64,000 nucleotides of DNA, taken from positions 1-64,000 of the forward strand of contig CAYJPA010000019.1 of the NCBI GenBank assembly GCA_964371945.1. The letters are read 5' to 3'. The stretch is from CAYJPA01 sp964371945 (GTDB lineage Bacteria; Chloroflexota; Chloroflexia; Thermomicrobiales; UBA6265). Positions 52,107 to 61,083 of this stretch are shown here, piece by piece; the first letter of the stretch is position 1, and every line of letters starts with the position of its first letter. The notes below the pieces were generated by a model. The model worked only from the letters and a program-made list of their open reading frames with translations. It searched no databases and had not been told where the DNA came from. The position numbers and the translations under genes are program-made.

Positions 52107-55100
52107 ATGAACGAAATCTTCGGCCTTTCGATGACCGCGATTATGTTCGTACTCCTTGGTTTGCTAGCGATCTGCTTGATGACGGTGGTTTGGGTTGCGT
52201 TGCGTCGACCGGTGGTCTTCAAGCTCGGGGTGCGCAATATCCCCCGGCGGAAGGCGCAGACGATCCTGATCGTCATCGGCCTAATGCTGTCGACATTGAT
52301 CATCGCCGCCGCCCTCGGCACGGGCGATACGATCGACCACTCCGCCACCGCGGCGACGTATCAAAGCCTCGGGCACGCCGATGAATTGGTCGTTCGTGGT
52401 CGAAGTGAGGACGGAGAGGGCAACTTTGTCAATTCTGTCGATGAATTGATTCCGCGGAGCCTGGTCGAAGAGATTGAAGCGGCGTTCCAGGATTCCGATC
52501 TCGTGGACGGCGTGCTGCCGGTGCTCATCCAGCGGGTGCCGGCCATTAAGCTCGTCGACAACAAGCCATCGCTTTCGGAGCCCTCGGTTTACCTGGTGGG
52601 AATCGATCCCGTTCGCGCCGAACAATTCGGCGGCCTGAAGGAAGCCGACGGAACCCCAATCGATTTGGCCGGACTCCCGATCGACCAGGTGGTCATCAGC
52701 GAGGACCTTGCGGACTCGCTCGATGCCCAAGCCGGCGATGTGGTCGCGTTTTACTACAACAACACGCCGTTTCCGCTCAAGATCGCCGCGGTCGCCGAGA
52801 ATTCGCCACTGAGCGGCCAGTTCGACCCAGCAACTCCGGGTATGGTCGTCCCACTTGATCGACTTCAACAGTTCACGGGGATCACCGATCAAGTGACGAC
52901 GATCGCCATTTCGAACAAGGGCGGCATCGAGAGCGGAATGAAGTACAGCGACGAGGTAACCGACAAGCTCGTCGCGTTGTTCCAGGATCGGCCGTACGGC
53001 GTCGACAAAATCAAGCAGAACAACATCGAATTCGCGGAGATCTTCGCCAATATCTTCACCAGCTTCTTTCTCGTCTTCGGCCTCTTCTCGATCGCGGTCG
53101 GCATTCTGTTGATCGTCCTGATCTTTACGATGCTCGCCGCGGAGCGCCGCTCCGAAATGGGCATGACCCGTGCAATTGGGGCGCAACGTCGCCAGCTCAT
53201 GATGCAGTTCATCTCGGAAGGCACCGTGTACGCGATAGCGGCCGGATTTGTCGGAGCGGCGCTGGGTGTCGGAGCGGCGTACTTGATCGGGTATGCCGTC
53301 CGCCCGATTCTGGGCGAATTCCTGACCATCGAACCCCACGTCACACCCCGCAGCATGGTGGTCGCATATTGTCTGGGCGTCGTGATCACCTTCCTGGCCG
53401 TCGTCATCTCCTCCTGGAGGATCAGTCATCTCAACATCGTGGCCGCGATTCGGGATATCACCGAGGTTGCCACGCACGGACTCGATCGCAGAATCACGCG
53501 CAAGGGCAAGGTTCGCAGCGGTTCCGTCATTCTCGGACTGGGTATCGCGTTCGCCGTGGCGGGCGGCGTCTTGGCCTCGATGGGAGCAACCGGCGACTCT
53601 GCGACCGACAGTGAAAAGGCGCTGGCTGGTGTCGGATCGGCGCTTCTATTACTCGCGGGAGTTCTGTTGATCTGGGGGGCTCATCGGCTATTGCGGCCGT
53701 TTTGGGGCATTTTTCTTACCCTCACCGGCATCGGAGCCACGATTCTTGGCCAAACGGCTGAGTCGGCGGCCCTCTTCTATGGCGGTATGAGCCTCCTCCC
53801 ATTTGGAATCGCGCTCTTGCTGCGATTCTTCGGGGTGCCGACCCGCCCGATCTTTACCGTCGTCGGGATTTACATCGTCGTTCTCTGGCTGCTTCCTCCT
53901 GGGATTTCCGAGGACCTGTTTGGAGATCTCGGAGGCGGGATCGAAATGTTCTTCCTCTCCGGCATCTTCATGGTGGCCGGCGCGACGATTCTGATCGTCC
54001 AGAACCTTGATCTCCTGTTGGCGGGCGTTACCAGGTTGGGTGGGCTCTTCCGCTCGAAACTCCCCGCGGTGCGCACCGCGGTCGCGTTTCCCGGCGCCGC
54101 CAAGGGCCGCACCGGAATGACGATCGCGATGTTCAGTTTGATCATCTTTTCCCTGGTCATGTTCGCCACGATCAACCGGAACTTCACGGATCTCTTCACC
54201 AGCGATGAGGCAAACGCCGGCTGGGATGTTCGCGCTGACGCGGGGGGCGCCAATCCGATTGGAGATACGCCGGCCTTCATTGAACTGCTTGCGAGCAGCG
54301 AGGTAGATACCTCCGATATCGTCGCCTCAGGTCAGGTCACGGCTAATTTCCAACTCAACATGCGGCGCTCCGAAGAGCAGGACTGGAAATTTTTCCCGCT
54401 GGTCGGCATGGACGAATCGTTCCTCGAATCAAGCGAGGTCAAGTTCCAGCAACGAGCCACGGGGTTGGCGGACGATGCGGCAGTGATCGAAGCGCTGAAA
54501 ACGCAACCCAACGCGGTCGTCGTGAGCGCATTTGCCCTGGCCGAGAACAGCGGATTTGGCTCGGATCCCACTCAATTCACGCTCACCGATCCCGATGACG
54601 ACGGACCGGAACAGGCCCTGAGCTCGAGCATAAAAGTCTTCGATCCGATCACTGTCCAGATCGAAGGACTCGACGGCTCAACCCATGAGGTCGTCGTGAT
54701 TGCCGTCATCGACAGCAAAGTCAGCACGCTCTTCGGGATGTATGGCACGCAAGAACTAACTAAACAGATCCGGCCCCAGCCCAACGTGACCTCCTACTTC
54801 CTCCGATTGAGCGATCCCAAAAATGCCGGCGTCAAGGCGAAGGAAGTTGAGGCCGCGCTGGTCTCCAGCGGCGTTCAGGGCAACTCGATTCGGGATGAGC
54901 TCGAAGAAGCGCAAAGTCAGTCAACCGGATTCCTGCTGATCTTCCAGGGATTCATGGGGCTTGGACTGGTCGTCGGAATCGCGGCCGTGGGCGTGATCGC
55001 GTTCCGATCCGTGGTCGAGCGCCGGCAGCAAATCGGCGTTTTGCGCGCGATCGGCTACCAGCAGTCGATGGTATCGCTTTCATTCCTCATTGAGACATTC

Positions 55101-55334
55101 TTTATCGTCGGAATGGGCGTAATCAGCGGCACGGTGCTCGGTCTGGCGCTTGCCCGGAACCTGTTCAGTAGCGACGATTTCACGGGCGGCATAGAAGAAG
55201 TCCAGTTTACCGTGCCCTGGCTTTTGATCGCGATCATCCTCGTCGTCACAATGCTGGCCGCCCTGTTGATGACGCTGGTGCCCGCGAAACAGGCGTCAAG
55301 ACTTTCGCCGGCAGAGGCGCTACGGTACGAGTAG
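52107..55334 (+). CDS. Large ABC transporter permease with two FtsX domains
   Basis: A 1075-residue membrane protein. It starts with one helix (about 5-28), then GVRNIPRRKAQTILIVIGLM as in MacB-like permeases. An extracytoplasmic domain follows, and the first FtsX domain of three helices spans about 305-450 (MLAAERRSEMGMTRAIGAQRRQLM). The middle has some six extra helices (about 475-650). The sequence ATAINRNF-like SLIIFSLVMFATINRNF starts a second extracytoplasmic domain, and the second FtsX domain ends the protein (VVERRQQIGVLRAIGYQQSMV, LVPAKQASRLSPAEALRYE). It works with the upstream ATPase. The substrate is unknown. The duplicated layout resembles actinobacterial and chloroflexotal FtsX-type permeases. 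Confidence 0.9.
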   Translation: MNEIFGLSMTAIMFVLLGLLAICLMTVVWVALRRPVVFKLGVRNIPRRKAQTILIVIGLMLSTLIIAAALGTGDTIDHSATAATYQSLGHADELVVRGRSEDGEGNFVNSVDELIPRSLVEEIEAAFQDSDLVDGVLPVLIQRVPAIKLVDNKPSLSEPSVYLVGIDPVRAEQFGGLKEADGTPIDLAGLPIDQVVISEDLADSLDAQAGDVVAFYYNNTPFPLKIAAVAENSPLSGQFDPATPGMVVPLDRLQQFTGITDQVTTIAISNKGGIESGMKYSDEVTDKLVALFQDRPYGVDKIKQNNIEFAEIFANIFTSFFLVFGLFSIAVGILLIVLIFTMLAAERRSEMGMTRAIGAQRRQLMMQFISEGTVYAIAAGFVGAALGVGAAYLIGYAVRPILGEFLTIEPHVTPRSMVVAYCLGVVITFLAVVISSWRISHLNIVAAIRDITEVATHGLDRRITRKGKVRSGSVILGLGIAFAVAGGVLASMGATGDSATDSEKALAGVGSALLLLAGVLLIWGAHRLLRPFWGIFLTLTGIGATILGQTAESAALFYGGMSLLPFGIALLLRFFGVPTRPIFTVVGIYIVVLWLLPPGISEDLFGDLGGGIEMFFLSGIFMVAGATILIVQNLDLLLAGVTRLGGLFRSKLPAVRTAVAFPGAAKGRTGMTIAMFSLIIFSLVMFATINRNFTDLFTSDEANAGWDVRADAGGANPIGDTPAFIELLASSEVDTSDIVASGQVTANFQLNMRRSEEQDWKFFPLVGMDESFLESSEVKFQQRATGLADDAAVIEALKTQPNAVVVSAFALAENSGFGSDPTQFTLTDPDDDGPEQALSSSIKVFDPITVQIEGLDGSTHEVVVIAVIDSKVSTLFGMYGTQELTKQIRPQPNVTSYFLRLSDPKNAGVKAKEVEAALVSSGVQGNSIRDELEEAQSQSTGFLLIFQGFMGLGLVVGIAAVGVIAFRSVVERRQQIGVLRAIGYQQSMVSLSFLIETFFIVGMGVISGTVLGLALARNLFSSDDFTGGIEEVQFTVPWLLIAIILVVTMLAALLMTLVPAKQASRLSPAEALRYE

Positions 55335-55356
55335 CCAGTGTTGATCGGGAGGAACC

Positions 55357-55752
55357 GTGAAAAAGCAAGGCGTCCTGAATCATCGCTTGTCCGCCGTGAT
55401 CGCGGCGATGGGGCACGGCGACGTGCTCGTCGTGGCCGATGCCGGCTTGCCAATTCCTCCCGGAGTCGAGCGAATCGATCTCGCGGTGTGTCAGGGGCTG
55501 CCTAAAATGCTCGATGTCGTCACGGCGATCGCGAGCGAACTGCAGGTCGAGCAAATCACCTATGCGTCCGAGCTCGAAGAGGGGAATCCGCAACTCGCGA
55601 AGCTGATCAAAGCGGTTTACCCGAAGGCGACTTCGTCTCACGTGCCGCACACTGAGTTCAAACAAATGACGGCCAGGGCGCGGGCCGTGGTTCGCACGGG
55701 TGAGTGCACGCCATATGCGAATGTGATCCTGATCAGCGGGGTGATTTTCTAG
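55357..55752 (+). CDS. rbsD: D-ribose pyranase
   Basis: A 131-residue RbsD/FucU-family enzyme that interconverts the pyranose and furanose forms of D-ribose. The catalytic His in VLNHRLSAVIAAMGHGD, the Asp in VVADAGLPIPPGVERIDLA and the segment SSHVPHTEFKQMTARARAVVRTGECTPYANVIL (in pieces) are all characteristic, and the C-terminus ends at the expected residue. It starts with GTG after GGGAGG, 23 bases past the FtsX permease. There are no ribose transporter or ribokinase genes beside it, so it is an orphan, perhaps read from the upstream transporter transcript. Confidence 0.93.
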   Translation: MKKQGVLNHRLSAVIAAMGHGDVLVVADAGLPIPPGVERIDLAVCQGLPKMLDVVTAIASELQVEQITYASELEEGNPQLAKLIKAVYPKATSSHVPHTEFKQMTARARAVVRTGECTPYANVILISGVIF

Positions 55753-55763
55753 GAGAGCTCCGG

Positions 55764-56786
55764 ATGGGAAGATCCCCTTCATTGATGACGAGAAGAGGTC
55801 TGCTGCGTTTTGCCGTGGCCAGCGGAGCAGCAATCACACTTCCGCGGTTCTCGGCAACGGCCCAGAACGACGTGTGTCTTCACATGGAATCCTTTCCGGT
55901 CCCCGCGGGCACCCATCCTCACGACGTGGCTCCCGCTGCGGACGGTGTCGGCGTCTGGTTTACCGCACAGGCATCAGGCGAGCTCGGGTTGCTGACGCCG
56001 GTAACTGGCGAAACCGAGCTCATCGACCTTGGCGACGGTTCGTCCCCGCATGGAGTGATCGTGGGACCGGACGGAGCCGCCTGGGTTACCGACAGCGGGC
56101 GAGACGAGATTTTGCGCGTCGATGCCGATTCCAAAGAGATCACTCGATTCCCGACCGGCTTGACCGGATCCAACCTCAACACCGCCGCGTTCGACGGCAA
56201 AGGGCGCCAATGGTTCACTGGACAGGGTGGGATCGTCGGACGCCTCGATCCCGGCAACGGCAACTTGTCGACGCTCAATGCTCCGCGTGGACGAGGACCA
56301 TATGGCATTTGCGCAACGCCGAATGGGGACGTGTGGTTCGTATCGCTCGCCGCGAGTTTTCTCGGCAAGCTGACCTACCGCCAAAACGAAATCGTCGTCA
56401 CTGAGTACGACCCGCCGACCGCGAATGCCGGCACACGACGGGTTTGGTCGGATTCCAGTGGCCGCCTCTGGGTCGCTCAATGGAACGCCGGTCAGGTCGG
56501 TGTCTACGATCCCAAGAGCAAGAAATGGAACGAATGGCGATTGCCGGGTGACTCCCCCAAGGCATACGCGGTCTACGTCGATGAGTGGGACATCGTCTGG
56601 CTGACCGATTTCGGCGCGAACGCGATCGTCCGCTTCGATGCCGAAACCGAAACCTTTGAACAACTGCCGCTGCCGCACGCCGCGGGCAGCGTTCGCCAGC
56701 TCCTCGGCCGCCACGGCGAGATATGGGGCGCTGAATCCGGCGCGGATCACCTTGTGGTCGTCCGCACCGTTTGCGCCGGCCCGTAG
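55764..56786 (+). CDS. Secreted Vgb-like (virginiamycin B lyase-type) beta-propeller protein
   Basis: About 340 residues. A Tat-type signal (MTRRGLLRFAVASGAAITLP) is followed by repeated propeller blades: HDVAPAADGVGVWFTAQ, SPHGVIVGPDGAAWVTDSGRDEIL, GIVGRLDPGNGNLS, GPYGICATPNGDVWFVS and WLTDFGANAIVRFD, as in virginiamycin B lyase and related streptogramin lyases. The active-site His and Glu of Vgb cannot be confirmed by eye; most such proteins in environmental genomes are of unknown function. The ATG used follows GGAGAG and is 20 codons inside the longer frame. It follows rbsD with an 11-base gap. Confidence 0.8.
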   Translation: MGRSPSLMTRRGLLRFAVASGAAITLPRFSATAQNDVCLHMESFPVPAGTHPHDVAPAADGVGVWFTAQASGELGLLTPVTGETELIDLGDGSSPHGVIVGPDGAAWVTDSGRDEILRVDADSKEITRFPTGLTGSNLNTAAFDGKGRQWFTGQGGIVGRLDPGNGNLSTLNAPRGRGPYGICATPNGDVWFVSLAASFLGKLTYRQNEIVVTEYDPPTANAGTRRVWSDSSGRLWVAQWNAGQVGVYDPKSKKWNEWRLPGDSPKAYAVYVDEWDIVWLTDFGANAIVRFDAETETFEQLPLPHAAGSVRQLLGRHGEIWGAESGADHLVVVRTVCAGP

Positions 56787-56800
56787 TTCTCGGCCGTCGA

Positions 56801-57757
56801 CTACTTCTGGAAAATGCCTAACGGCAAAGCCGCGGTCACGATCCAGTTCGGCGCATCCACAATCTCGCTGATCTTGAGATCGACACACGCCGAGCAGAGC
56901 ACGTACGCCTCCGCCGGCGTCAACCCGTGCGCTCGACCCAGGTAGTCGATCATGTATCGGATCGCCTGCTGACTCGACGCAAACAAGTCAGGACCATGGG
57001 CAGTCGTGCACATCCAGCCCGCCGTGTTCCAGCTCGCGGTCATCGCGCCCGGCATCCGAAACGCCAGCTCCGGCATCTGATGCCCTTTCATCAAGTCGAA
57101 TCGGAGCGTGACCGTCGCCTCGCACTCGAGCCCGGAACCACAGACCTCGCCGTCGCCCTGAGCCGCATGCACATCGCCGCACGAAAAGAGCGCGCCCGGA
57201 GCCAGGACCGGGAAGTAGGCGGTCGCGCCTTTGATGAGCTGCCGGGTGTCGAGATTCCCGCCATTTCGGCGAGGCGGAATCGTCGAGAGCTCACCGTCTT
57301 CTTCCGGAGCCAGCCCCATCACGCCGCAGAAGGGCTCGAACGGAATCACGATGCCCGGTTTGAATTCAGCCGAATTGCCATTGGTGAGATCCCAGTGGTG
57401 CAAGTATGGTGTCTGGAACGCCTCGTCCTCCGCGAGGAGCCCGAAACCTGGGATCACCCCGGTCCACGCCCACGCTTTCGGCACGACATCGACGATCTCG
57501 ACCACCAACGTGTCGCCCGGTTCAGCAGCAGCAATTGCGACCGGCCCGGAAATCTGATGAATCGGATCGAAGTCCAGCGTTGCGAGGTCCGCCGATGTCG
57601 ACGACGGACCCAATTGCCCGCGCGTGATCTCAGGCGTTTCGAAAATGACAGTGTCTCCCGGCTGGATCTCGATTGCAGGCGGAAAGGCCCTGCTCCAGCG
57701 GTAATGCGTTGCGGAAGCGGGCAGCCGGTGGGTGTTGCCGGTCGTCGATGTCGACAT
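56801..57757 (-). CDS. Acetamidase/formamidase-family amidohydrolase
   Basis: A 318-residue member of the FmdA/AmdA family that hydrolyses short-chain amides to acid and ammonia. Typical segments are IQPGDTVIFETPEITRGQL, HQISGPVAIAAAEPGDTLVVEIVDV (in pieces), VIPFEPFCGVMGLAPEEDG, FSCGDVHAAQGDGEVCGSGLE with metal-binding Asp and His, and LTPAEAYVLCSACVDLKISEIVD near the C-terminus. The expected length and motif order are complete. The neighbouring genes give no pathway context. It is transcribed alone, convergent with the Vgb-like gene. Confidence 0.93.
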   Translation of the reverse strand: MSTSTTGNTHRLPASATHYRWSRAFPPAIEIQPGDTVIFETPEITRGQLGPSSTSADLATLDFDPIHQISGPVAIAAAEPGDTLVVEIVDVVPKAWAWTGVIPGFGLLAEDEAFQTPYLHHWDLTNGNSAEFKPGIVIPFEPFCGVMGLAPEEDGELSTIPPRRNGGNLDTRQLIKGATAYFPVLAPGALFSCGDVHAAQGDGEVCGSGLECEATVTLRFDLMKGHQMPELAFRMPGAMTASWNTAGWMCTTAHGPDLFASSQQAIRYMIDYLGRAHGLTPAEAYVLCSACVDLKISEIVDAPNWIVTAALPLGIFQK

Positions 57758-58023
57758 CGAGCAATCTCTCCTTTGAAATCAGTCTCTCCAATATGGATTC
57801 GCGCCCACAAGGCTACCACCATCTCAAAGGTTGTAGACGCGGAGCTCCGTACATGTGTGTCGACTGTGAATCGACGGGGATCTTCAGCTACCGGCACGGA
57901 GCATCTGGTCAAGGACGTCAGCGCCCACTTGCTTGACAGCCATCCGACCGCTCAATGACGATTGGGCGAATCCAGAATTGCTCCGAGGATGATGGAGCGA
58001 CGTTGCGACAAGAGGAGAGCACA

Positions 58024-59118
58024 ATGGCTGAAGCGATCACAGCTCGCGGGGTGATTGCGCGCGAACCGAACAACCCAGGAGTCGTTGAGGAGTTCAATGT
58101 GCCGGCGCCGGGTCCAGGCGAGGCGCGAGTGAAGCTGCTTGCCAGCGGTGTCTGCCACACCGATCTCTCCGCTAAGAACGGCGTCTTCGGCACCGACTAC
58201 TTCCCCTTCCTACTCGGACATGAGGGAAGTGGCATCGTCGAGTCGGTCGGCGAAGGCGTAACCAATGTCGTAGAGGGTGATTATGTGGTCATGGCCTGGC
58301 GCGCGCCATGTGGATCATGCCGCTTCTGCAAGGTGGGACAACCGCACCTCTGTTCCGCCAGTCTGAATGCCTCGCAGAAAATGACCACCAAAGACGGCGT
58401 CAACCTGACGCCGATCCTCGGCATCGGCTCCTTCTGCACGCACACCCTGGTACACGCCAAACAGTGCGTGCCGATCGACAAGTCGCTTCCGCCCGAGCAA
58501 ATGAGCCTGATCGGCTGCGGCGTGATGACCGGTGTCGGCGCGGCGCTCTACTCCGCGGGCGTGAAACCGGGTCAGTCGGTCGCGGTGATTGGCTGCGGAG
58601 GTGTCGGCGATTCTGTGATCGCGGGCTCGGTGCTGGCCGGGGCAACCACGATCATCGCGGTCGATGTCGATCCGAACAAGCTCGAATGGGCGAAGCAGTT
58701 CGGCGCCACCCACACGGTCAATCCTCGCGACGGCGACGCGGTCGCCAAGATCAAGGAGTTGACCGGCGGCAATGGCGTGAACCACTCATTCGAGGCGGTC
58801 GGCAAGGCCGAAACACTCGAAACCGCGATCTGGTGCCGCGACCTCGCCGGAACCTGCGTGATCATCGGAGTCGCCGATCAAAAGGCGAAATTCGACATGC
58901 CGATCGCAAAATTCTTCGATCTCGGCGGCTCGCTCAAGGTTTCCTGGTATGGCGACTGCCTGCCCACGCGCGACTTTCCGCTCCTTGCCGCCTGGTACGC
59001 CCAGGGCAAACTCGATCTCGATCGTGTCGTAACCCGCGTGATCACGATCGATGAAACCGAGGAGGCGTTCCACGCGATGGAGCGCGGCGAAACCCTGCGC
59101 AGCGTAATCCGGCTCTAA
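58024..59118 (+). CDS. Zinc-dependent alcohol dehydrogenase (class III / S-(hydroxymethyl)mycothiol dehydrogenase-like)
   Basis: About 364 residues. Catalytic zinc ligands are visible in ASGVCHTDLS (Cys) and LLGHEGSGIVE (His), and the third is expected in ILGIGSFC-like or TGVGAAL regions. The structural zinc site is CGSCRFCKVGQPHLC. The Rossmann segment is VAVIGCGGVGDSVIAG followed by AVDVDPNKLEWAK. The sequence resembles S-(hydroxymethyl)mycothiol/glutathione dehydrogenases that oxidise formaldehyde adducts, but a simple alcohol dehydrogenase is possible. The ATG follows AGAGGAGAG. The longer frame starting 23 codons earlier is not supported by a ribosome site. Confidence 0.88.
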   Translation: MAEAITARGVIAREPNNPGVVEEFNVPAPGPGEARVKLLASGVCHTDLSAKNGVFGTDYFPFLLGHEGSGIVESVGEGVTNVVEGDYVVMAWRAPCGSCRFCKVGQPHLCSASLNASQKMTTKDGVNLTPILGIGSFCTHTLVHAKQCVPIDKSLPPEQMSLIGCGVMTGVGAALYSAGVKPGQSVAVIGCGGVGDSVIAGSVLAGATTIIAVDVDPNKLEWAKQFGATHTVNPRDGDAVAKIKELTGGNGVNHSFEAVGKAETLETAIWCRDLAGTCVIIGVADQKAKFDMPIAKFFDLGGSLKVSWYGDCLPTRDFPLLAAWYAQGKLDLDRVVTRVITIDETEEAFHAMERGETLRSVIRL

Positions 59119-59148
59119 GTCCCAGCAATCCAGTTCAGGTTCGCGATG

Positions 59149-59176
59149 CCCCTCTCCTGCCGCGGCGGGAGAGGGT
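59149..59176. repeat. CCCTCTCC/GGAGAGGG hairpin between convergent genes
   Basis: CCCTCTCC at 59150-59157 pairs with GGAGAGGG at 59168-59175 around a GC-rich loop. It lies between the alcohol dehydrogenase and the truncated oxidase gene. It can act as a two-way termination hairpin and resembles a dispersed spacer palindrome of GC-rich genomes. Confidence 0.55.
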
Positions 59177-59191
59177 CCGGCTGAGGGCTCT

Positions 59192-59539
59192 CTACACCGC
59201 GTATTGAACGCCCAAACTCTGATAACTGAGATCGATCATCACGCCGCCGTCCGCGGTCGCCAGCGATGTGACGCCAAAATCGTCACCACGCACCGAGAGC
59301 GGAAGTCCAAACATCGAAGCAAACCGAACCGAGGTCCGAACATCGAAATCCGAGACAGGTTGGACGATCACCGCCGGCTTGCTCACATCTGGTCCTGACC
59401 AAGAATTTCGAATCTCGTCGTACTGCTCGTCGACCGGCAGGATCACCGTGCCGTCGATCGACGATGCGAGCGCAATCAGCAAAATAGGGTCGATTGCCTT
59501 GCTAACGTCTACCTGTGTGATCTCTGCGACCATTGCCAT
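59192..59539 (-). pseudogene. FAD-binding (PCMH/BBE-type) oxidase, N-terminal fragment
   Basis: A 115-residue product resembling the first part of FAD-linked oxidases: IDGTVILPVDEQYDEIRNSWSG, PAVIVQPVSDFDVRTSVRFASMFGLPLSVRG and GGVMIDLSY. The normal VRGGGHS motif, where the His links FAD, reads VRGDDFG, and the protein stops where about 350 more residues are expected. Sequence downstream shows no continuation in any frame I checked. It is most likely a truncated relic, although a small standalone protein cannot be excluded. The start ATG has GGAGGGAAATGGCA as a ribosome-site context. Confidence 0.6.
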
Positions 59540-59810
59540 TTCCCTCCTCCTCCATTATCCGGAACAACTTATCCGTCCGCGAATTCGTCGAACCGCTCGC
59601 CCATCCGAGTCACTGGATTGATCATGCGTCACCGGCCAATGGCCGGCATCAGCATTTTTGCCTATTCGAGTGATCAATCGAACCACGATGTCCGTACGTA
59701 TATCAGCGTATTCCTGGGTCATCCGCGATCAAACGGTGTTGTTCGGGTAGAGCGAACGACCATCAAACGGTCACAACAATCATCCGCGATGACGAGTTTC
59801 ACGCGGCAAT

Positions 59811-61010
59811 ATGTGGGAAGTTTGCGCACTGGCACGGCGACAGTCGGCTGACCGTCAGAGATATCTCGAACACGGCGCGGAGCTTGTCGACCGGATCGGC
59901 TACGACGCGCCCTATCGCTTCACATCGATCGAGCAAGATCATCTCGCGACCCGCAAAGCCGCCGGAATGTACGACGTCTTCCATCAAGGACCGGTCGACA
60001 TTTACGGCAAGGATGCCGAGGCGTTGCTTCAGCGCACTTTGGTCAATGACATCCGCCGGATCGGTGACGGCGAGGTGCTCTATTCGTCGATGTGCAATGA
60101 GCAGGGCGGAATCGTCGACGATCTGACGGTCTACCGGGTCGCGTCCGACCACTTCTTCCTGAGCCCCACTCCGTCGCGGGTCGACGCCGTCGTCGCCTGG
60201 CTAAGCGAGCAGGCACACGGTTTCAATGCCTACGCCGTCAACGCTGTCTCGGGCGCGGGCTTCATCTCGGTTCAAGGACCAAGCTCGCGCGAGATCGTTG
60301 GAAGTCTGACGGACGCCGATCTATCGACCGCCGCCTTGCCCTAGTTCTCGTTCACGAGCGCCGTGATCGCCGAGGTGCCGGGAACGTTGGCCCGAACCGG
60401 ATATACCGGCGAGCTCGGCTACGAATTCTTCTTTCCGCGGGAGGACGGCATTCATGTCTGGGATGCAGTCATGGCCGCGGGCGCGCCTTTCGGCATGTTG
60501 CCCTGCGGTCTGGGCGCGCTCCGAAGTGTGCGCATGGAAAAGCGCTACCCGCTCTACGGTCTCGACCTAAACGACAAGACCAGCCCAATCGAAGCGAATC
60601 TCGGCTGGACCGTTCGGTTCGACAAGGGCGACTTCATCGGCCGCGATGCGCTGCTCCGCCAGAAGGAGAATGGCGTCAGCCGGACTTTGGTCGCGATTGA
60701 ATTCCCGGATCTCGGATTCCTGCCTGCAACCGGCAACGACATCTCGATTGAAGGAGAGCCGGTCGGAACCGTCACCTCGGGCGACCGCGGCTTCGCCGGC
60801 AAGAGCATCGCGCTCGGCTACGTCAAACCCGAATTCGCTGTTGCCGGCGAAGCCGTCATCGTCGCCCACGCCGCCGGCGATCAACACCCCGGCGTCGTCA
60901 ACACCAAGGCCGCCTGCGAACCAGATCGAAGCATCGCGCGCCTGAGCCAATCGAATGTCAATAACCGAATCCTGTGGATCCTGTGTGGACCCGTTCGCCG
61001 ATCCCGCTAG
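59811..61010 (+). pseudogene. Aminomethyltransferase (GcvT)-like protein, interrupted by one TAG
   Basis: One frame of about 400 codons carries TAG at 60342-60344 between AALP and FSFTSAVIAEVPG. Family sequence continues directly: FTSIEQDHLATRKAAGMYDV, NDIRRIGDGEVLYSSMCNEQGGIVDDLTVYR (in pieces) and ISVQGPSSREIV before it, and LARTGYTGELGYEFFF, LGALRSVRMEKRYPLYG and GKSIALGYVKPEF after it. A Tyr or Trp codon is expected at the stop. The rest looks intact, except that the C-terminus past VVNTKAAC is poor. GcvT-like enzymes use folate to move one-carbon units; this one could be a DMGDH-like or YgfZ-like member. No other glycine-cleavage gene is adjacent. Confidence 0.75.
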
Positions 61011-61083
61011 GATGGGAGAAGTCCCGCTTCTCACGCCGGCAGATCGGCAAGCTCCGCGCGATCGAAAACCCGAAAGGATTCAT

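Noticed and set aside
3880..60344. Genetic-code change or stop-codon readthrough as an explanation for the in-frame stops
   Set aside because: The interrupting stops include TAA, TGA and TAG, and all three are also used as normal gene ends in the window (for example TAG for lon, rbsD and the LolD-class gene). A recoded stop would not do both.
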